In this document: one piece after another, positions 10,651-19,943 of the stretch | Numbering within the stretch: position 1 is the first letter of the stretch | Layout of the letters: every line of letters starts with the position of its first letter | Origin: Corallochytrium limacisporum | Taxonomy: Eukaryota > Opisthokonta | DNA: 44,292 nt | Direction of reading: 5' to 3' | NCBI GenBank assembly: GCA_002811645.1 | Contig: PDIP01000081.1 | Location: 1-44,292 of the forward strand | Notes under the pieces: model-generated | Database searches by the model: none | The model's input: the letters and a program-made list of their open reading frames with translations, nothing else | Told to the model about the DNA's origin: nothing | Position numbers and translations under genes: made by a program

Positions 10651-11616
10651 ATGGACGGAAATAGTGGCAGATACTTTGCTCCTAGATGGGACCACAACTC
10701 TCATGGCTCTGGATTAGGCTCACGCCAAAGTGCCTCGGGTTATGTTCCGCCGAGACAACCGGAACCACATTCCAGGGCTGCAGGCTTGAAGTCCAACGGA
10801 ACGAACTATGTGCCTGCACCCCCGACAAATTGGAGCGGTGGTCGAAGCTTGGCACATGCTAGAAATAGTCAGCCGTCAATGGATGACAAGAACTTTCCCA
10901 GCCTGGCCACCAATGGATCACGGGGCGGAACGCGTCCAGGAGTGAGCTGGGGGAGACAAGAGAATGGCACCAAGCGCGTCACGGGCCATCAATCTGTCGT
11001 TGGTGGCATGAGCCGCAGTGGACATGGTTTCCATAACATGCCACCTCGTAGGTCTGCCCCGTCGCTCCCCACGCAGAGTTCTTCGGTGAACAACCTGGTT
11101 CCGAAATTTGCTACCGCAAAAATTAGTCCCGATGGGAAGCAAGCGGGTGCAACATCTCCCCGGAGAGACGATACCAATGGAGATGCCATTAGCAATAAGG
11201 ATCGCATTGGTCAACTGTTGGGTTCGAGCTCTGTGAAACAGTCTAGTGGCCAGCCGATTGATATCCCCAAACAATCCGAGAACGGCAGCCAAAACGGAAC
11301 CCCTCAGCGCAGTGAAGCGATTGTCCACAAGAATCCGCTACTGAACGATGACTTGTTGAATCCACCGGGTGGAATGAACATGTCAAGAAGCTTAGAGGCA
11401 GAGGAGCGCTTCATGAAGAACTTGGGCTGGACCCCTTCAGAAGAAGCCAACCTTGAGATTCCGGAAGAAGAGAAACAGAAATTTGCCAACAGTAGAGATG
11501 TATTGGCGAAGCTAGCAGAGAAGAGGGGAATGACATCGCCGCCGACATCTCATCGTAGTAATCATGGTGAACTGGATTTGTCATCATCAGAGGATGAAAC
11601 CGACGAGGAAGAATAG
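10651..11616 (+). CDS. GPBP1: Vasculin/GPBP1-like protein
   Basis: 321 residues from the ATG at 10651 (an upstream in-frame TTG at 10642 is not needed). Two conserved patches match the animal vasculin family (GPBP1/GPBP1L1, GC-rich promoter-binding proteins): a DDKNFPSL segment near 77-84, like the family's acidic FPSL element, and a C-terminal block SLEAEERFMKNLGW near 246-259, the family's SLEAE..LLK.MGW signature. This is followed by PEEEKQKF and an acidic Ser/Glu/Asp tail. The region between is low complexity, rich in Ser, Gly, Asn and Pro, and probably disordered. Animal vasculins act in nuclear transcription control; the role here is inferred. It heads a run of five same-strand genes. 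Confidence 0.75.
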   Translation: MDGNSGRYFAPRWDHNSHGSGLGSRQSASGYVPPRQPEPHSRAAGLKSNGTNYVPAPPTNWSGGRSLAHARNSQPSMDDKNFPSLATNGSRGGTRPGVSWGRQENGTKRVTGHQSVVGGMSRSGHGFHNMPPRRSAPSLPTQSSSVNNLVPKFATAKISPDGKQAGATSPRRDDTNGDAISNKDRIGQLLGSSSVKQSSGQPIDIPKQSENGSQNGTPQRSEAIVHKNPLLNDDLLNPPGGMNMSRSLEAEERFMKNLGWTPSEEANLEIPEEEKQKFANSRDVLAKLAEKRGMTSPPTSHRSNHGELDLSSSEDETDEEE

Positions 11617-11700
11617 GGCTTCAAACGCTACCTATAACATTTGTTTGTCTCTTAGAACTTGAAAACAATACATATTATAATCCACATGTTATGTTGGTTG

Positions 11701-11797
11701 CGCGTTCTGGAAGTGTCTGCTACCTATTTTCTCATGCTGAGCCAGTTAGGCCATGCACGTTCTAGAAGCGTCTCTTTACCAATTTTCTCATGCTGAG
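11701..11797. repeat. Imperfect ~41-bp direct repeat, two copies
   Basis: Copies at 11701-11741 and 11756-11797 share CGTTCTRGAAG at the left and ATTTTCTCATGCTGAG at the right, with a few substitutions and one indel between. They lie between the GPBP1-like stop (11616) and the DDX20-like start, so they are 3' UTR or promoter sequence. Confidence 0.9.
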
Positions 11798-11846
11798 TTG
11801 GCACCACTTCATGTGTTCGAGGGGCCTTCTCCCCTTCACCTGAGGA

Positions 11847-13466
11847 ATGGCGTGCACGTACTTGAGAAAAAGAAATAAATTAACCGGGACCACTGTTTGG
11901 CATATCATTGTAACGACGCAGCTTCATGAATGGTTGTACACAATGCAGCCAGAGCTGCTGGGCCATAAATTTGAAGGCCACGGGAAATCGGTACGGACGG
12001 ATGATGTAGGGAGTGTGGCTCTGGCCGTCCGATTCGGTGACATCTTTCTTCCTCAGAGAATTCTTTCAGCTCTGAACAATGCTGGTTTCCAGTATTTGTC
12101 TCCTGTTCAGGCAGCCGCACTGCCTGCTGCTCGAAAAGGGCGATCACTGATAGCGACAGCGAAATCTGGCACTGGCAAAACTCTCATCTTTGTGATCAGG
12201 GCTTTGGAAATGATCAGGAAAGGGGACACTGGTGTGCAAGTAATTGGTATCGCCCCTACCCGAGAAGTGGCGGTCCAAATCGGAAGCATTCTAAAAACGC
12301 TAGCAGGAGCGCTTTCTCATATAAGGATTTGTGAAGTGATTGGCGGATTCAGCTTGCGGGAAGACGTTCTTACTCTGGGCGAAAAACCGAATATTGTCAT
12401 TGGTACCCCGGGAAGGCTGCGACATCTCTTGACTGAGGGATACCTCAAACTTGATCGTGTCCAATTAATCTTCTTCGATGAGGTGGACAAGCTCTTTAGT
12501 CCTAAGGAAGACTTTCTGACCGACTTGGTTGCAATCAAGTCGGCTACGGGACCGCAAACACAAACGATTTGCACTACGGCAACTCTTAGTCGGTCACTTT
12601 CGGAGAAGTTGGTATCCCTGAACATGATTCCCGAGGACCACGATGTTTTCGAAGTACAAGGAGGCGATGTCCGATTGCTTGGAGTGAAGCAGTGCATTAT
12701 TCTGCAAGATGGAACCCCATCGTCCAACGTTGTGTATAACATTCTACTGGATGTTCCACATCGCCAAGCCATCGTATTTGCTGAGTCTGCTGGCCCTGCC
12801 CATGCCCTGGCTTGTGACCTTTGCGATCGCGGAATTTCTGCGGCCTTTCTGTCTGGTGAGATGGTGCAGCTTGATAGGATGGAAATCCTTGATCTGTTCA
12901 GACAACGGAAGCTAAAGGTACTTGTGTGCACAGACTTGGCGGCCAGGGGCATTGATATCTCCGGTGTCAATTTGGTGATCAATGTTGGGCTATCTTGCTC
13001 ACCACAGACATATACACATCGGGTTGGTAGGGCAGGGCGTTTTGGTGGCCTTGCGGTTGCTGTATCCCTTTGCCCACAAGAAGAGAGCGATGCATTCAAT
13101 CAAGCTATGGGGACCATGTACGGTGATTACATCCAGGTCATTGATCCTGATGACCTTCAGATGTTTATTGCAGATCGCAAGTTGAACGGGATGGTAGAAG
13201 AGCCTACCAGCTACATGACTTCTGTCTCGGCTGCCGCAAGGATTTCGAAAGTGAGATTTGTAAAGAACACTAATCAAGCCAAGGCAAATGAGTATTGTCA
13301 CGTTCATACAAGTGATCACAACGCCTCACAAAGCCATCAGATTCCTGTTCCTAACCGGGAAATTGATGAGTTCATCTCCATCTTCTTCAGACACTACCGC
13401 GCCGAGCTTGCGGACAGGATTGAGGGCACGGCATCATCTTCAAAACAGGGACATTGTGATCACTGA
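11847..13466 (+). CDS. DDX20: DEAD-box RNA helicase, DDX20/Gemin3-like
   Basis: 539 residues from the first ATG at 11847. The second ATG, at 11943 (Met33), may be the true start because the first 32 codons are AT-rich and unlike the family. Helicase motifs in order: motif I AKSGTGKT 105-112, Ia PTREVAVQI 137-145, GG 166-167, Ib TPGRL 187-191, motif II DEVD 211-214, motif III TAT 244-246, motif V ARGID 366-370 and motif VI HRVGRAGRFG 391-400. The PTRE(I/V)AVQI form, the GVKQ segment near 279-282 and the spacing best fit DDX20 (Gemin3), which works in the SMN complex during snRNP assembly. DEVD and TAT replace the usual DEAD and SAT. The C-terminal tail (about 430-539) is not recognised. Helicase identity is certain; the subfamily is probable. 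Confidence 0.85.
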   Translation: MACTYLRKRNKLTGTTVWHIIVTTQLHEWLYTMQPELLGHKFEGHGKSVRTDDVGSVALAVRFGDIFLPQRILSALNNAGFQYLSPVQAAALPAARKGRSLIATAKSGTGKTLIFVIRALEMIRKGDTGVQVIGIAPTREVAVQIGSILKTLAGALSHIRICEVIGGFSLREDVLTLGEKPNIVIGTPGRLRHLLTEGYLKLDRVQLIFFDEVDKLFSPKEDFLTDLVAIKSATGPQTQTICTTATLSRSLSEKLVSLNMIPEDHDVFEVQGGDVRLLGVKQCIILQDGTPSSNVVYNILLDVPHRQAIVFAESAGPAHALACDLCDRGISAAFLSGEMVQLDRMEILDLFRQRKLKVLVCTDLAARGIDISGVNLVINVGLSCSPQTYTHRVGRAGRFGGLAVAVSLCPQEESDAFNQAMGTMYGDYIQVIDPDDLQMFIADRKLNGMVEEPTSYMTSVSAAARISKVRFVKNTNQAKANEYCHVHTSDHNASQSHQIPVPNREIDEFISIFFRHYRAELADRIEGTASSSKQGHCDH

Positions 13467-14090
13467 ACGAACATCACCAGTGGATACGGGACTTCATCCT
13501 GCATGCAAAGTATCCATGCATGCATGCCTGAGAGGAACCGGTTCAGGCAAAGCCAAGAATTGAGCGTTCCCCACTGTAATTGTAAATTAAAGAAATCAAT
13601 CCCATATATTTTCTACGCAGCCTGTCCCCTAGCAAATCACTTTCGTCGCCCGCAGAGAAAGCCATTTGCAGCCCTGCTCGCATAGTGCCTGTGGCGTCCG
13701 GGGTCAGCAAATCGGTTGCCGGGACTATATGTTTTGCGCTGAAGCCACATAAGCTTTCGCACAACTCGCAATATAGCTACAGCGCCAGCCGCAACCCGCT
13801 GCATCGCACGAAAACCCTAAGGCAACCGGGGAGACGCAGCGGCTTATATCGCTCGAGTAGGAGGAAGTACGTCAAGCAAGAGTCATTGTAGCGTCTTAGG
13901 ATTACGCCTCGGCTCTAATTGCTGAGTAATTCGGACTTGGGTTAGACGTGGTTTGCTGACCCAAGCGGCCTGTTCTTTTGTGTGTGTGACCTTGTCAATT
14001 CGTCAAAAGTGTGTGGCAAGGTATGTATTGATGGACACTTCGGGTGGCAGGGTTCTTGTTCAGTTCTATTATTAGGAAGAGACTCTCACA
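13467..14090. other. Intergenic region with two adjacent hairpins
   Basis: 624 bp between the DDX20-like stop and the R3HDM4-like start. It contains a short GCATGC-type repeat near 13500-13527 and two neighbouring inverted repeats at 13908-13926 and 13936-13965. No open frame here looks coding. It probably holds the terminator of the first gene and the promoter and leader of the second. Confidence 0.55.
13936..13965 (+). other. 10-bp hairpin with a 10-nt loop
   Basis: CUUGGGUUAG (13936-13945) pairs with CUGACCCAAG (13956-13965) over ten base pairs including one G-U, leaving the loop ACGUGGUUUG. A smaller stem CUCGGC/GCUGAG (13908-13913 with 13921-13926) lies just upstream. Both sit 125-185 nt before the R3HDM4-like start codon, probably in its 5' leader or promoter. 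Confidence 0.5.
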
Positions 14091-14969
14091 ATGAGGACAT
14101 CTGCGGCAATGGGATCAGCAACGGTTGCGCCTATGTTTGACCTCTTTGAGGCCGAAACTGAGCACGGAACACTCACTAAGGGTCCAGGAAACAGTTCCGG
14201 TGTGTCAGCAACCCAAGGAGAAGAGACATTGAGGAGACTCTATGTCCAACAGCAACGTCGAGCAGACCCGTTCTACGAAGACACAGTGCTTAGGGATCGC
14301 AATGGTAAGCGGTTACGACCGGGAACGAAATCATGGAACCGTATGGCGACCAAAAAGTATCTAGAAGACCGCTTTGATGAGGTAGAGGATGAGGACCTGG
14401 AAATTTACGTTGCAAGGCCCTCAGTATTTGCAGAGATTTTGAAGCAACCGGGTATAGACGAGTGGGGTAAATTTCTCAACACAAGCGAACAGAGTCAATT
14501 TGACTTAATGAAACCAAACACTAGGCCTGGACATGCCATCAAGAATGCCATGCTACATGATGACAATGCCACCGCGGCCATGCGTTGGCAAACTATTGAT
14601 CGCAGACTGCGTACTGGAATCAGGAAGGCAAACGTACCAGAGGGCATGCTGCGTTCTTTAGAGGTAGATATCATCGGGTTGATGAGTGGAGCTAAACAAG
14701 GATATGTTGACTATGAAGCAGAAAGCAGTTTTGAGCGCCTGATTCTTCACGCTGTGTGCCAGTACCACCATTTTGCTTCAAGCAGTAAGTACGAGTGTAC
14801 TGTGACCTTTGATGCACTACAACACCTTTACTAACAATTGTAATCGTCTGACTCTTCTCCACAACTTACAGGCATGGACATTGGTGACAAACGCATCACC
14901 CGGATCGAACTCCAAGATTCACGCTTCTCGCCGTGCAGTGTCCTCCTTGCAGACCATCTCTTTATGTAA
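14091..14969 (+). CDS. R3HDM4: R3H domain protein, R3HDM4-like, with one intron
   Basis: Two exons, 14091-14784 and 14872-14969, give 263 residues. The intron (87 nt) has a textbook GTAAGT donor, a TACTAAC branch site at 14829-14835 and a TTACAG acceptor; without splicing the frame drifts into unconserved sequence. The N-terminal half (about 45-160) resembles the R3H-associated region of R3HDM4, with a YVARPSVFAEI-like segment. The C-terminus carries SFERLILHAVCQYHHF near 215-230, nearly the same as in animal R3HDM4, followed across the splice junction by MDIGDKRITRIE and SVLLADHLFM. R3H domains bind single-stranded nucleic acid, though the usual R-x3-H pair is not obvious here. A second donor-like GTAAGC at 14966 and a CTAAC at 14993 would only change the last residues. 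Confidence 0.85.
14785..14871 (+). other. Spliceosomal intron in the R3HDM4-like gene
   Basis: 87 nt. Donor GTAAGT (14785-14790), branch point TACTAAC with its adenosine at 14834, pyrimidine-rich TCTGACTCTTCTCC, acceptor TTACAG ending at 14871. It splits a codon after the first base, and splicing restores the conserved R3H reading frame. The perfect TACTAAC shows that this genome uses a yeast-like branch-site consensus, at least here. Confidence 0.92.
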
Positions 14970-15909
14970 GCCGGTATCGCTACATATTCCAACTAACCTC
15001 ATCAATAGTATCATCTGACATCATCCATCATCCATTACACTCCATATATCCGACATCATTGAAGATGGCCACGAAGACAGTCAATGTGTCTGGAAACCGA
15101 CTCGCAGGACTCCATTGATTCTGTGAAGCACCGCATCATTATTGCTGTGTGTATGTTGATCAATTTCTCATCGTCCCCTCCCCGTCCGTTCGCTACTGAC
15201 GGTGACCAGGTGGGAGGGGACCTTGTCATAAACCAGCCCTCCGCCTGTCAGCACCCGCTTCAGGGGGTTCGCACCCCACAGCAACCACATACATAAAGTA
15301 TAGAACTGGTGCGCAGCTGGGTCAGGCGACAAAATATCGTACAACAACCACCCATCCCCCCCTCCCCTTCGCTCTCCGACAATAGGAGTCGTATTTTCCC
15401 ACCTTACAGCTGCGCTACCCTTTGTGTAAGTGTCGAAAGATGGAAGAGGGATCTAACTGCCCCTTCCCGAAGAAAATGACCCAGGACCGGCCTACCCCAG
15501 AGGCGTGACTGAAGAAAAATTTGCAGGAGGCCGGCATAGTGGGACTGACGGTGCCGGACGGATACTTCATCCACGACTTTATGGGGCGCGGTTGCGGTGT
15601 CTTTTAGAAAGTGCTCTGGGACGACAAGACGTTTTCTGGGACCTTTTCTGTACGTTGCGTGAATAAGCAAGAGGAGTTGAGACAGAGAATGGTACAGACT
15701 GTGGCGTTTTTTCATTGCGTCGTTGGTGTGTGCACGTAATAACAATAATAACTCTAAGGTATACATCAACTGCTGTCTTAGTATGGTACACATTCATTGT
15801 TATCTGAGCGATCACCAACTATGTATATAAGGCTAGCACTGTGAATATTCGGAAACTTGTGTATATTAGAACATTCCTTTACTGAGTAGCCTTTTCATAA
15901 ACAACAGCT
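14970..15909. other. Intergenic region between R3HDM4-like and ISCA1
   Basis: 940 bp with no supported gene. Open frames on both strands are short and unconserved. The first ~100 bp contain a possible extra splice pattern for the upstream gene. A C-rich patch lies at 15344-15371. The last 100 bp, AT-rich, should contain the ISCA1 promoter and leader. Confidence 0.5.
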
Positions 15910-16314
15910 ATGGGTTTCTTCACACCAGCCCTTCGGCAGGCAATGTCAGCAAGTGTCCGGGCGGCAAAGCCAAAGATGCGCCCGACAAAGGCAGCTCTCT
16001 CGATCACACCCATGGCTGTCCAGCGTTTGAAATATATCCTTGCACAGCAACCTGAAAGTAGCGCAATTAAAATTGGTCTCAGAACACGAGGCTGCAATGG
16101 CCTTTCGTACACAATGGACTATGCAGAGGAGAAAGGCAAATTTGACGAAGAAGTCGTTCAGGACGGAGTACGAGTCATCATCGATTCCAAAGCACTGATG
16201 TCGATCATTGGGACGGAAATGGACTTCATTGCTGACCCTATCAGATCGGAGTTCGTGTTCAACAACCCAAATGCCAAGGGAACATGTGGATGTGGTGAAA
16301 GCTTCAGCATTTAG
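15910..16314 (+). CDS. ISCA1: Iron-sulfur cluster assembly protein ISCA1 (Isa1)
   Basis: 134 residues, about the same length as human ISCA1 and very similar. A-type Fe-S scaffold/carrier of the mitochondrial matrix, needed with ISCA2 and IBA57 to make [4Fe-4S] clusters for aconitase, lipoate synthase and others. The three cluster-ligand cysteines are present: Cys62 in RTRGCNGLSYT, and Cys126 and Cys128 in GTCGCGESF near the C-terminus. The first ~25 residues are basic, hydroxylated and free of acidic residues, as expected of a mitochondrial presequence. Start at the ATG at 15910, which gives this presequence. Confidence 0.97.
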   Translation: MGFFTPALRQAMSASVRAAKPKMRPTKAALSITPMAVQRLKYILAQQPESSAIKIGLRTRGCNGLSYTMDYAEEKGKFDEEVVQDGVRVIIDSKALMSIIGTEMDFIADPIRSEFVFNNPNAKGTCGCGESFSI

Positions 16315-16803
16315 AGGATAGGCTGACCATGTATATGAAAAATGAGAAATCAACTACATTGACTGCATAGCATGACGTTTGCATCCCATGCGACATCGAT
16401 CATCCTTTTATTTAGAATAACTTATTACATAACATAGCGTACATTCCATTTTCGGGTGATCAGAGCAATCGCTCTGCAGTTGCAGTGACTTTATTGTCAA
16501 ATGTCAGTGCACTATGTATAGAACTGCCCACCCGTGTGTACTAATCAATTTCCTGGCGGGTCCGCAAAGCACTCCCGCACTCCACATTTTTTCTCTTCGC
16601 CTCCCTCCCACCCAACTGACCCACCCGAATGCGCGCGGTTGGAAAGCTCATGTGGACTGGTGGGACTTGGCACGATGCAGGTATAACATAAACTCTTTCA
16701 TTACTATTTACACGTATAACCTGTACATCGTATTCCATGAACCAGAAACTTGTCATGTGAGACATCAACGTAGAATCCTGTTGTTGTGGAGTCACAAGAC
16801 AAC
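16315..16803. other. Intergenic region and MTR4 leader
   Basis: 489 bp. Ends of ISCA1 transcripts and the MTR4 promoter should lie here. A C-rich segment (16590-16635) is followed by AT-rich DNA. A small upstream ORF (16737-16760) precedes the MTR4 start. No other gene is visible. Confidence 0.55.
16737..16760 (+). promoter_or_regulatory. Upstream ORF in the MTR4 leader
   Basis: ATG at 16737 opens a 7-codon frame (MNQKLVM) ending with TGA at 16758-16760. Its last codon is itself an ATG directly followed by the stop, giving a minimal start-stop element. The MTR4 start is 43 nt downstream with no ATG between. It is relevant only if transcription starts upstream of 16737. Confidence 0.35.
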
Positions 16804-19800
16804 ATGGCACCCAATATTGACGCCTTGTTCAAGGTGTTCCGAACCGGTGCCAATACAACAAATGGACAGAAGAATCACAAGAGACCTGCGGACGAAGAGG
16901 CCCATAATGGTCTGAAACTATTCAAAGCATTGCAAGAAACAGACAAATCAAAACCGGTAAACCAGAGCCTCCAGAATGGGATAGTGACGGAAGGCAATGG
17001 GATAAAGGGCGAGACCGAGAAATCATGCTACTTCCGCCCGGCTGAAGACACTCGCATTGAAACTCTTCAGACGGAAGGTTGTCTTCATGAGGTTGCTCTT
17101 CCGACGGGCCATGTACTAAAGCCTTTCACTGCCGCGGATCTACCAGAGGAGCCTGCATTTACGTTTCCATTTACCTTGGACCCGTTTCAGTCGAGATCAT
17201 GCCATTGTTTAGAACGGGGAGAGAGCGTGCTAGTGTCAGCACATACGTCTGCAGGCAAGACGGTTATTGCCATCTACTGCATTGCTATGAGCTTGCGGAA
17301 CAAACAACGTGTCGTATATACCTCGCCTATCAAGGCCCTAAGCAACCAAAAGTTTAGAGAGTTGCAGGAAGAATTTGGCGATGTTGGCCTCATGACGGGT
17401 GATGTGACCATCAACCCAAATGCCAGCTGTCTGGTTATGACAACAGAGATTCTTAGATCAATGCTCTACAGAGGATCAGAAATTTTGCGGGAAATTGCCT
17501 GGGTAATCTTTGATGAGATTCACTACATGCGTGACAAAGAGCGTGGTGTGGTTTGGGAAGAGACATTGATCATGTTGCCGGACAACGTATCCTATGTTTT
17601 TCTCTCTGCCACAATTCCCAATGCTGCCCAGTTTGCAGATTGGATTTGCCAATTGCACAAGCAACCTTGTCACCTTGTGTACACGGAATATCGTCCTACG
17701 CCCTTGCAACACTACATATTTCCGTCCAACGGTGATGGGCTACACTTGATCGTGGATGAAAAGGGTACATTTAGGACGGACAACTTTACAAAGGCAATGT
17801 CGTCGCTGTCAGAGAAGGATGATGCGCCAAAGAGTTCTGGGGGCAGTGGTAAAGGGAAAGCACGTGGAAATGATAAGGCCAAACAGGGACAGAACAGCGA
17901 CATTTACAAGATCATCAGGCTAATCATGTCACGAGGCTACGACCCTGTTATTGTCTTCAGTTTCAGTAAACGGGATTGCGAAAATCATGCTCTCAATCTC
18001 TCTAAACTCGACTTTAACAATGAAGACGAGAAGACTATGGTAGACACAGTCTTCAACAACGCTATGGCAACTCTAAGTGAAGAAGACCGGGGATTGCCGC
18101 AAGTCGAAGCCATTTTACCCCTTCTGAAGCGCGGAATTGGTATTCATCATTCCGGTCTCCTACCAATCCTGAAGGAAGTCATAGAAGTTCTGTTCCAGGA
18201 AGGTTTGATCAAAGCACTCTTCGCCACCGAGACTTTTGCTATGGGCCTCAACATGCCGGCTCGTACCGTCGTTTTCACGTCTGCTCAGAAGTTTGATGGA
18301 AAGGACTTTCGCTGGCTGACTGGCGGCGAATACATTCAGATGAGTGGACGTGCAGGTCGTCGAGGTTTAGATGACCGTGGTATCGTCATTCTCATGGTTG
18401 ACGAAAAGATGGAGCCACCGGTGGCGATGAGCCTTCTTAAGGGACACAGTGACCCACTTAATTCGGCTTTTCATCTGTCGTACAACATGATCTTGAACCT
18501 CCTGCGTCAGGAAGAGATTGGTCCAGAGTATATGATGGCACGGTCTTTCTTCCAGTATCAGAACAATGCCGCAGTCCCAGGTATGCACTCAAAGTTGAAG
18601 CAGCTGGAGGAAAATCTGGCTGACTATGACATTGAAAAGGAGACTGAGCTTGCCGAATACTTTACCATTCAGGAGCAGCTGCAGGCTCAAAAGGCTGCCA
18701 AGACCAGGATTGTGACAAAACCAGAACACATTAAGAGGTTCTTAAATCCTGGACGTCTACTGCATATAACGGTAAAAAAGGATGCAACCACGGATTGGGG
18801 ATGGGCTCCAATGATTAATTATAGGGAAACTCAGGACAAGGGTCAAATAGACATTTTGATCGATCTGTTGCTGCCCTGTGTGGTCAAGAGGAGTGGAAAG
18901 AAGGTTCCCATCTCACTCGGCGGCAATGGAAAAGAGACTAGGGACTATGAATTGGTGACCTTGCCCTTGTCCAGCGTTAGAGATATCAGCTGTCTCCGCA
19001 TGAAGCTCTTGCCCGATTTGAAGCCGAAGCCAAACCGCGAACGGATGGGCAGAGCTCTGGCAGAACTTCTGAAGCGCTACCCTGAGATGCCATTGCTCAA
19101 TCCTGAAATGGACATGGGCATTACTAGCCAGGAGATGAAGGATATTTTGCAGCGGATTAATGTCTTGCAGGATCGAAGCAAAAAGTTCAAGGATGTAAAC
19201 AGTGCCAGCTTCAAGCACCGCTACGTTCAGTTCAAGGATAAGCTCCGATGTCTCGAGGACATTCAGAGGGTCAGAAAAGAGATTCACAATGCCGAACAAA
19301 TCTTGCAAATGGAGGAGATGAAGGCACGTAAGAGGGTGCTTCGTAGGTTGGGATATATTACCTCTTCAGATGTTGTTGACGTCAAAGGGCGTGTGAGCTG
19401 CGAAATAAGCACAGGAGATGAACTACTGCTAACGGAGATGATCTTCAACGGGTTGCTCTCTCAACTCCCAATTGATATCTGTGTCTCACTGTTGTCATGC
19501 TTCACCTTCCAGGAAAAATCCAAGGATAATTCTGCTATGACGGACGCTCTCAAAAAGGCGTATGACCAAATGATTGACATGGCCAAGGTGATTGTCAAGG
19601 TCTACCAAGAATCTAAGCTAGACATCAGCGAAGAGGACTATTTGGAGTCGTTCCATCCGGACCTTATGAAAGTTGTGCTGAGCTGGTGTAATGGTGCCAA
19701 GTTCATTGAGATCCTCAAGCAAACTGACATTTTCGAAGGCAGCATCATTCGATCCATTCGTAGACTTGAGGAATTGTTGCGTCAATTGGCACAAGCCGCA

Positions 19801-19896
19801 AAGGCTATTGGCAATGTCGAGCTAGAAAACAAGTTCACAGAAGGCATCGTCTTGATTAAGCGTGACATTGTCTTTGCTGCGTCCCTGTATCTCTAA
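16804..19896 (+). CDS. MTR4: Exosome RNA helicase Mtr4 (Ski2-like DExH)
   Basis: 1,030 residues from the ATG at 16804; the frame is open to a GTG at 16786 that is not needed. The length is close to human MTREX. Mtr4 unwinds structured RNA for the nuclear exosome, alone or in TRAMP-type complexes, in rRNA maturation and nuclear RNA decay. Helicase core: motif I SAHTSAGKT 145-153, DEIH 237-240, SATIPN shortly after, and QMSGRAGRRG 512-521. The FTLDPFQ segment before motif I, the long insert between RecA domain 2 and the C-terminus (stalk and KOW arch), and the C-terminal DSHCT domain ending in IKRDIVFAASLYL are diagnostic for Mtr4 over Ski2. The N-terminal ~110 residues are variable. Convergent with the MPV17-family gene, 47 bp between stops. 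Confidence 0.97.
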   Translation: MAPNIDALFKVFRTGANTTNGQKNHKRPADEEAHNGLKLFKALQETDKSKPVNQSLQNGIVTEGNGIKGETEKSCYFRPAEDTRIETLQTEGCLHEVALPTGHVLKPFTAADLPEEPAFTFPFTLDPFQSRSCHCLERGESVLVSAHTSAGKTVIAIYCIAMSLRNKQRVVYTSPIKALSNQKFRELQEEFGDVGLMTGDVTINPNASCLVMTTEILRSMLYRGSEILREIAWVIFDEIHYMRDKERGVVWEETLIMLPDNVSYVFLSATIPNAAQFADWICQLHKQPCHLVYTEYRPTPLQHYIFPSNGDGLHLIVDEKGTFRTDNFTKAMSSLSEKDDAPKSSGGSGKGKARGNDKAKQGQNSDIYKIIRLIMSRGYDPVIVFSFSKRDCENHALNLSKLDFNNEDEKTMVDTVFNNAMATLSEEDRGLPQVEAILPLLKRGIGIHHSGLLPILKEVIEVLFQEGLIKALFATETFAMGLNMPARTVVFTSAQKFDGKDFRWLTGGEYIQMSGRAGRRGLDDRGIVILMVDEKMEPPVAMSLLKGHSDPLNSAFHLSYNMILNLLRQEEIGPEYMMARSFFQYQNNAAVPGMHSKLKQLEENLADYDIEKETELAEYFTIQEQLQAQKAAKTRIVTKPEHIKRFLNPGRLLHITVKKDATTDWGWAPMINYRETQDKGQIDILIDLLLPCVVKRSGKKVPISLGGNGKETRDYELVTLPLSSVRDISCLRMKLLPDLKPKPNRERMGRALAELLKRYPEMPLLNPEMDMGITSQEMKDILQRINVLQDRSKKFKDVNSASFKHRYVQFKDKLRCLEDIQRVRKEIHNAEQILQMEEMKARKRVLRRLGYITSSDVVDVKGRVSCEISTGDELLLTEMIFNGLLSQLPIDICVSLLSCFTFQEKSKDNSAMTDALKKAYDQMIDMAKVIVKVYQESKLDISEEDYLESFHPDLMKVVLSWCNGAKFIEILKQTDIFEGSIIRSIRRLEELLRQLAQAAKAIGNVELENKFTEGIVLIKRDIVFAASLYL

Positions 19897-19943
19897 ATTA
19901 TACGTCACTATTAGTATACTATATGTAATGTCCACATATTGCA

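Noticed and set aside
14966-15064. Second intron in the R3HDM4-like gene
   Set aside because: Donor GTAAGC and CTAAC are present, but each acceptor tried gives only a very short or unconserved tail, and the unspliced end matches the family length.
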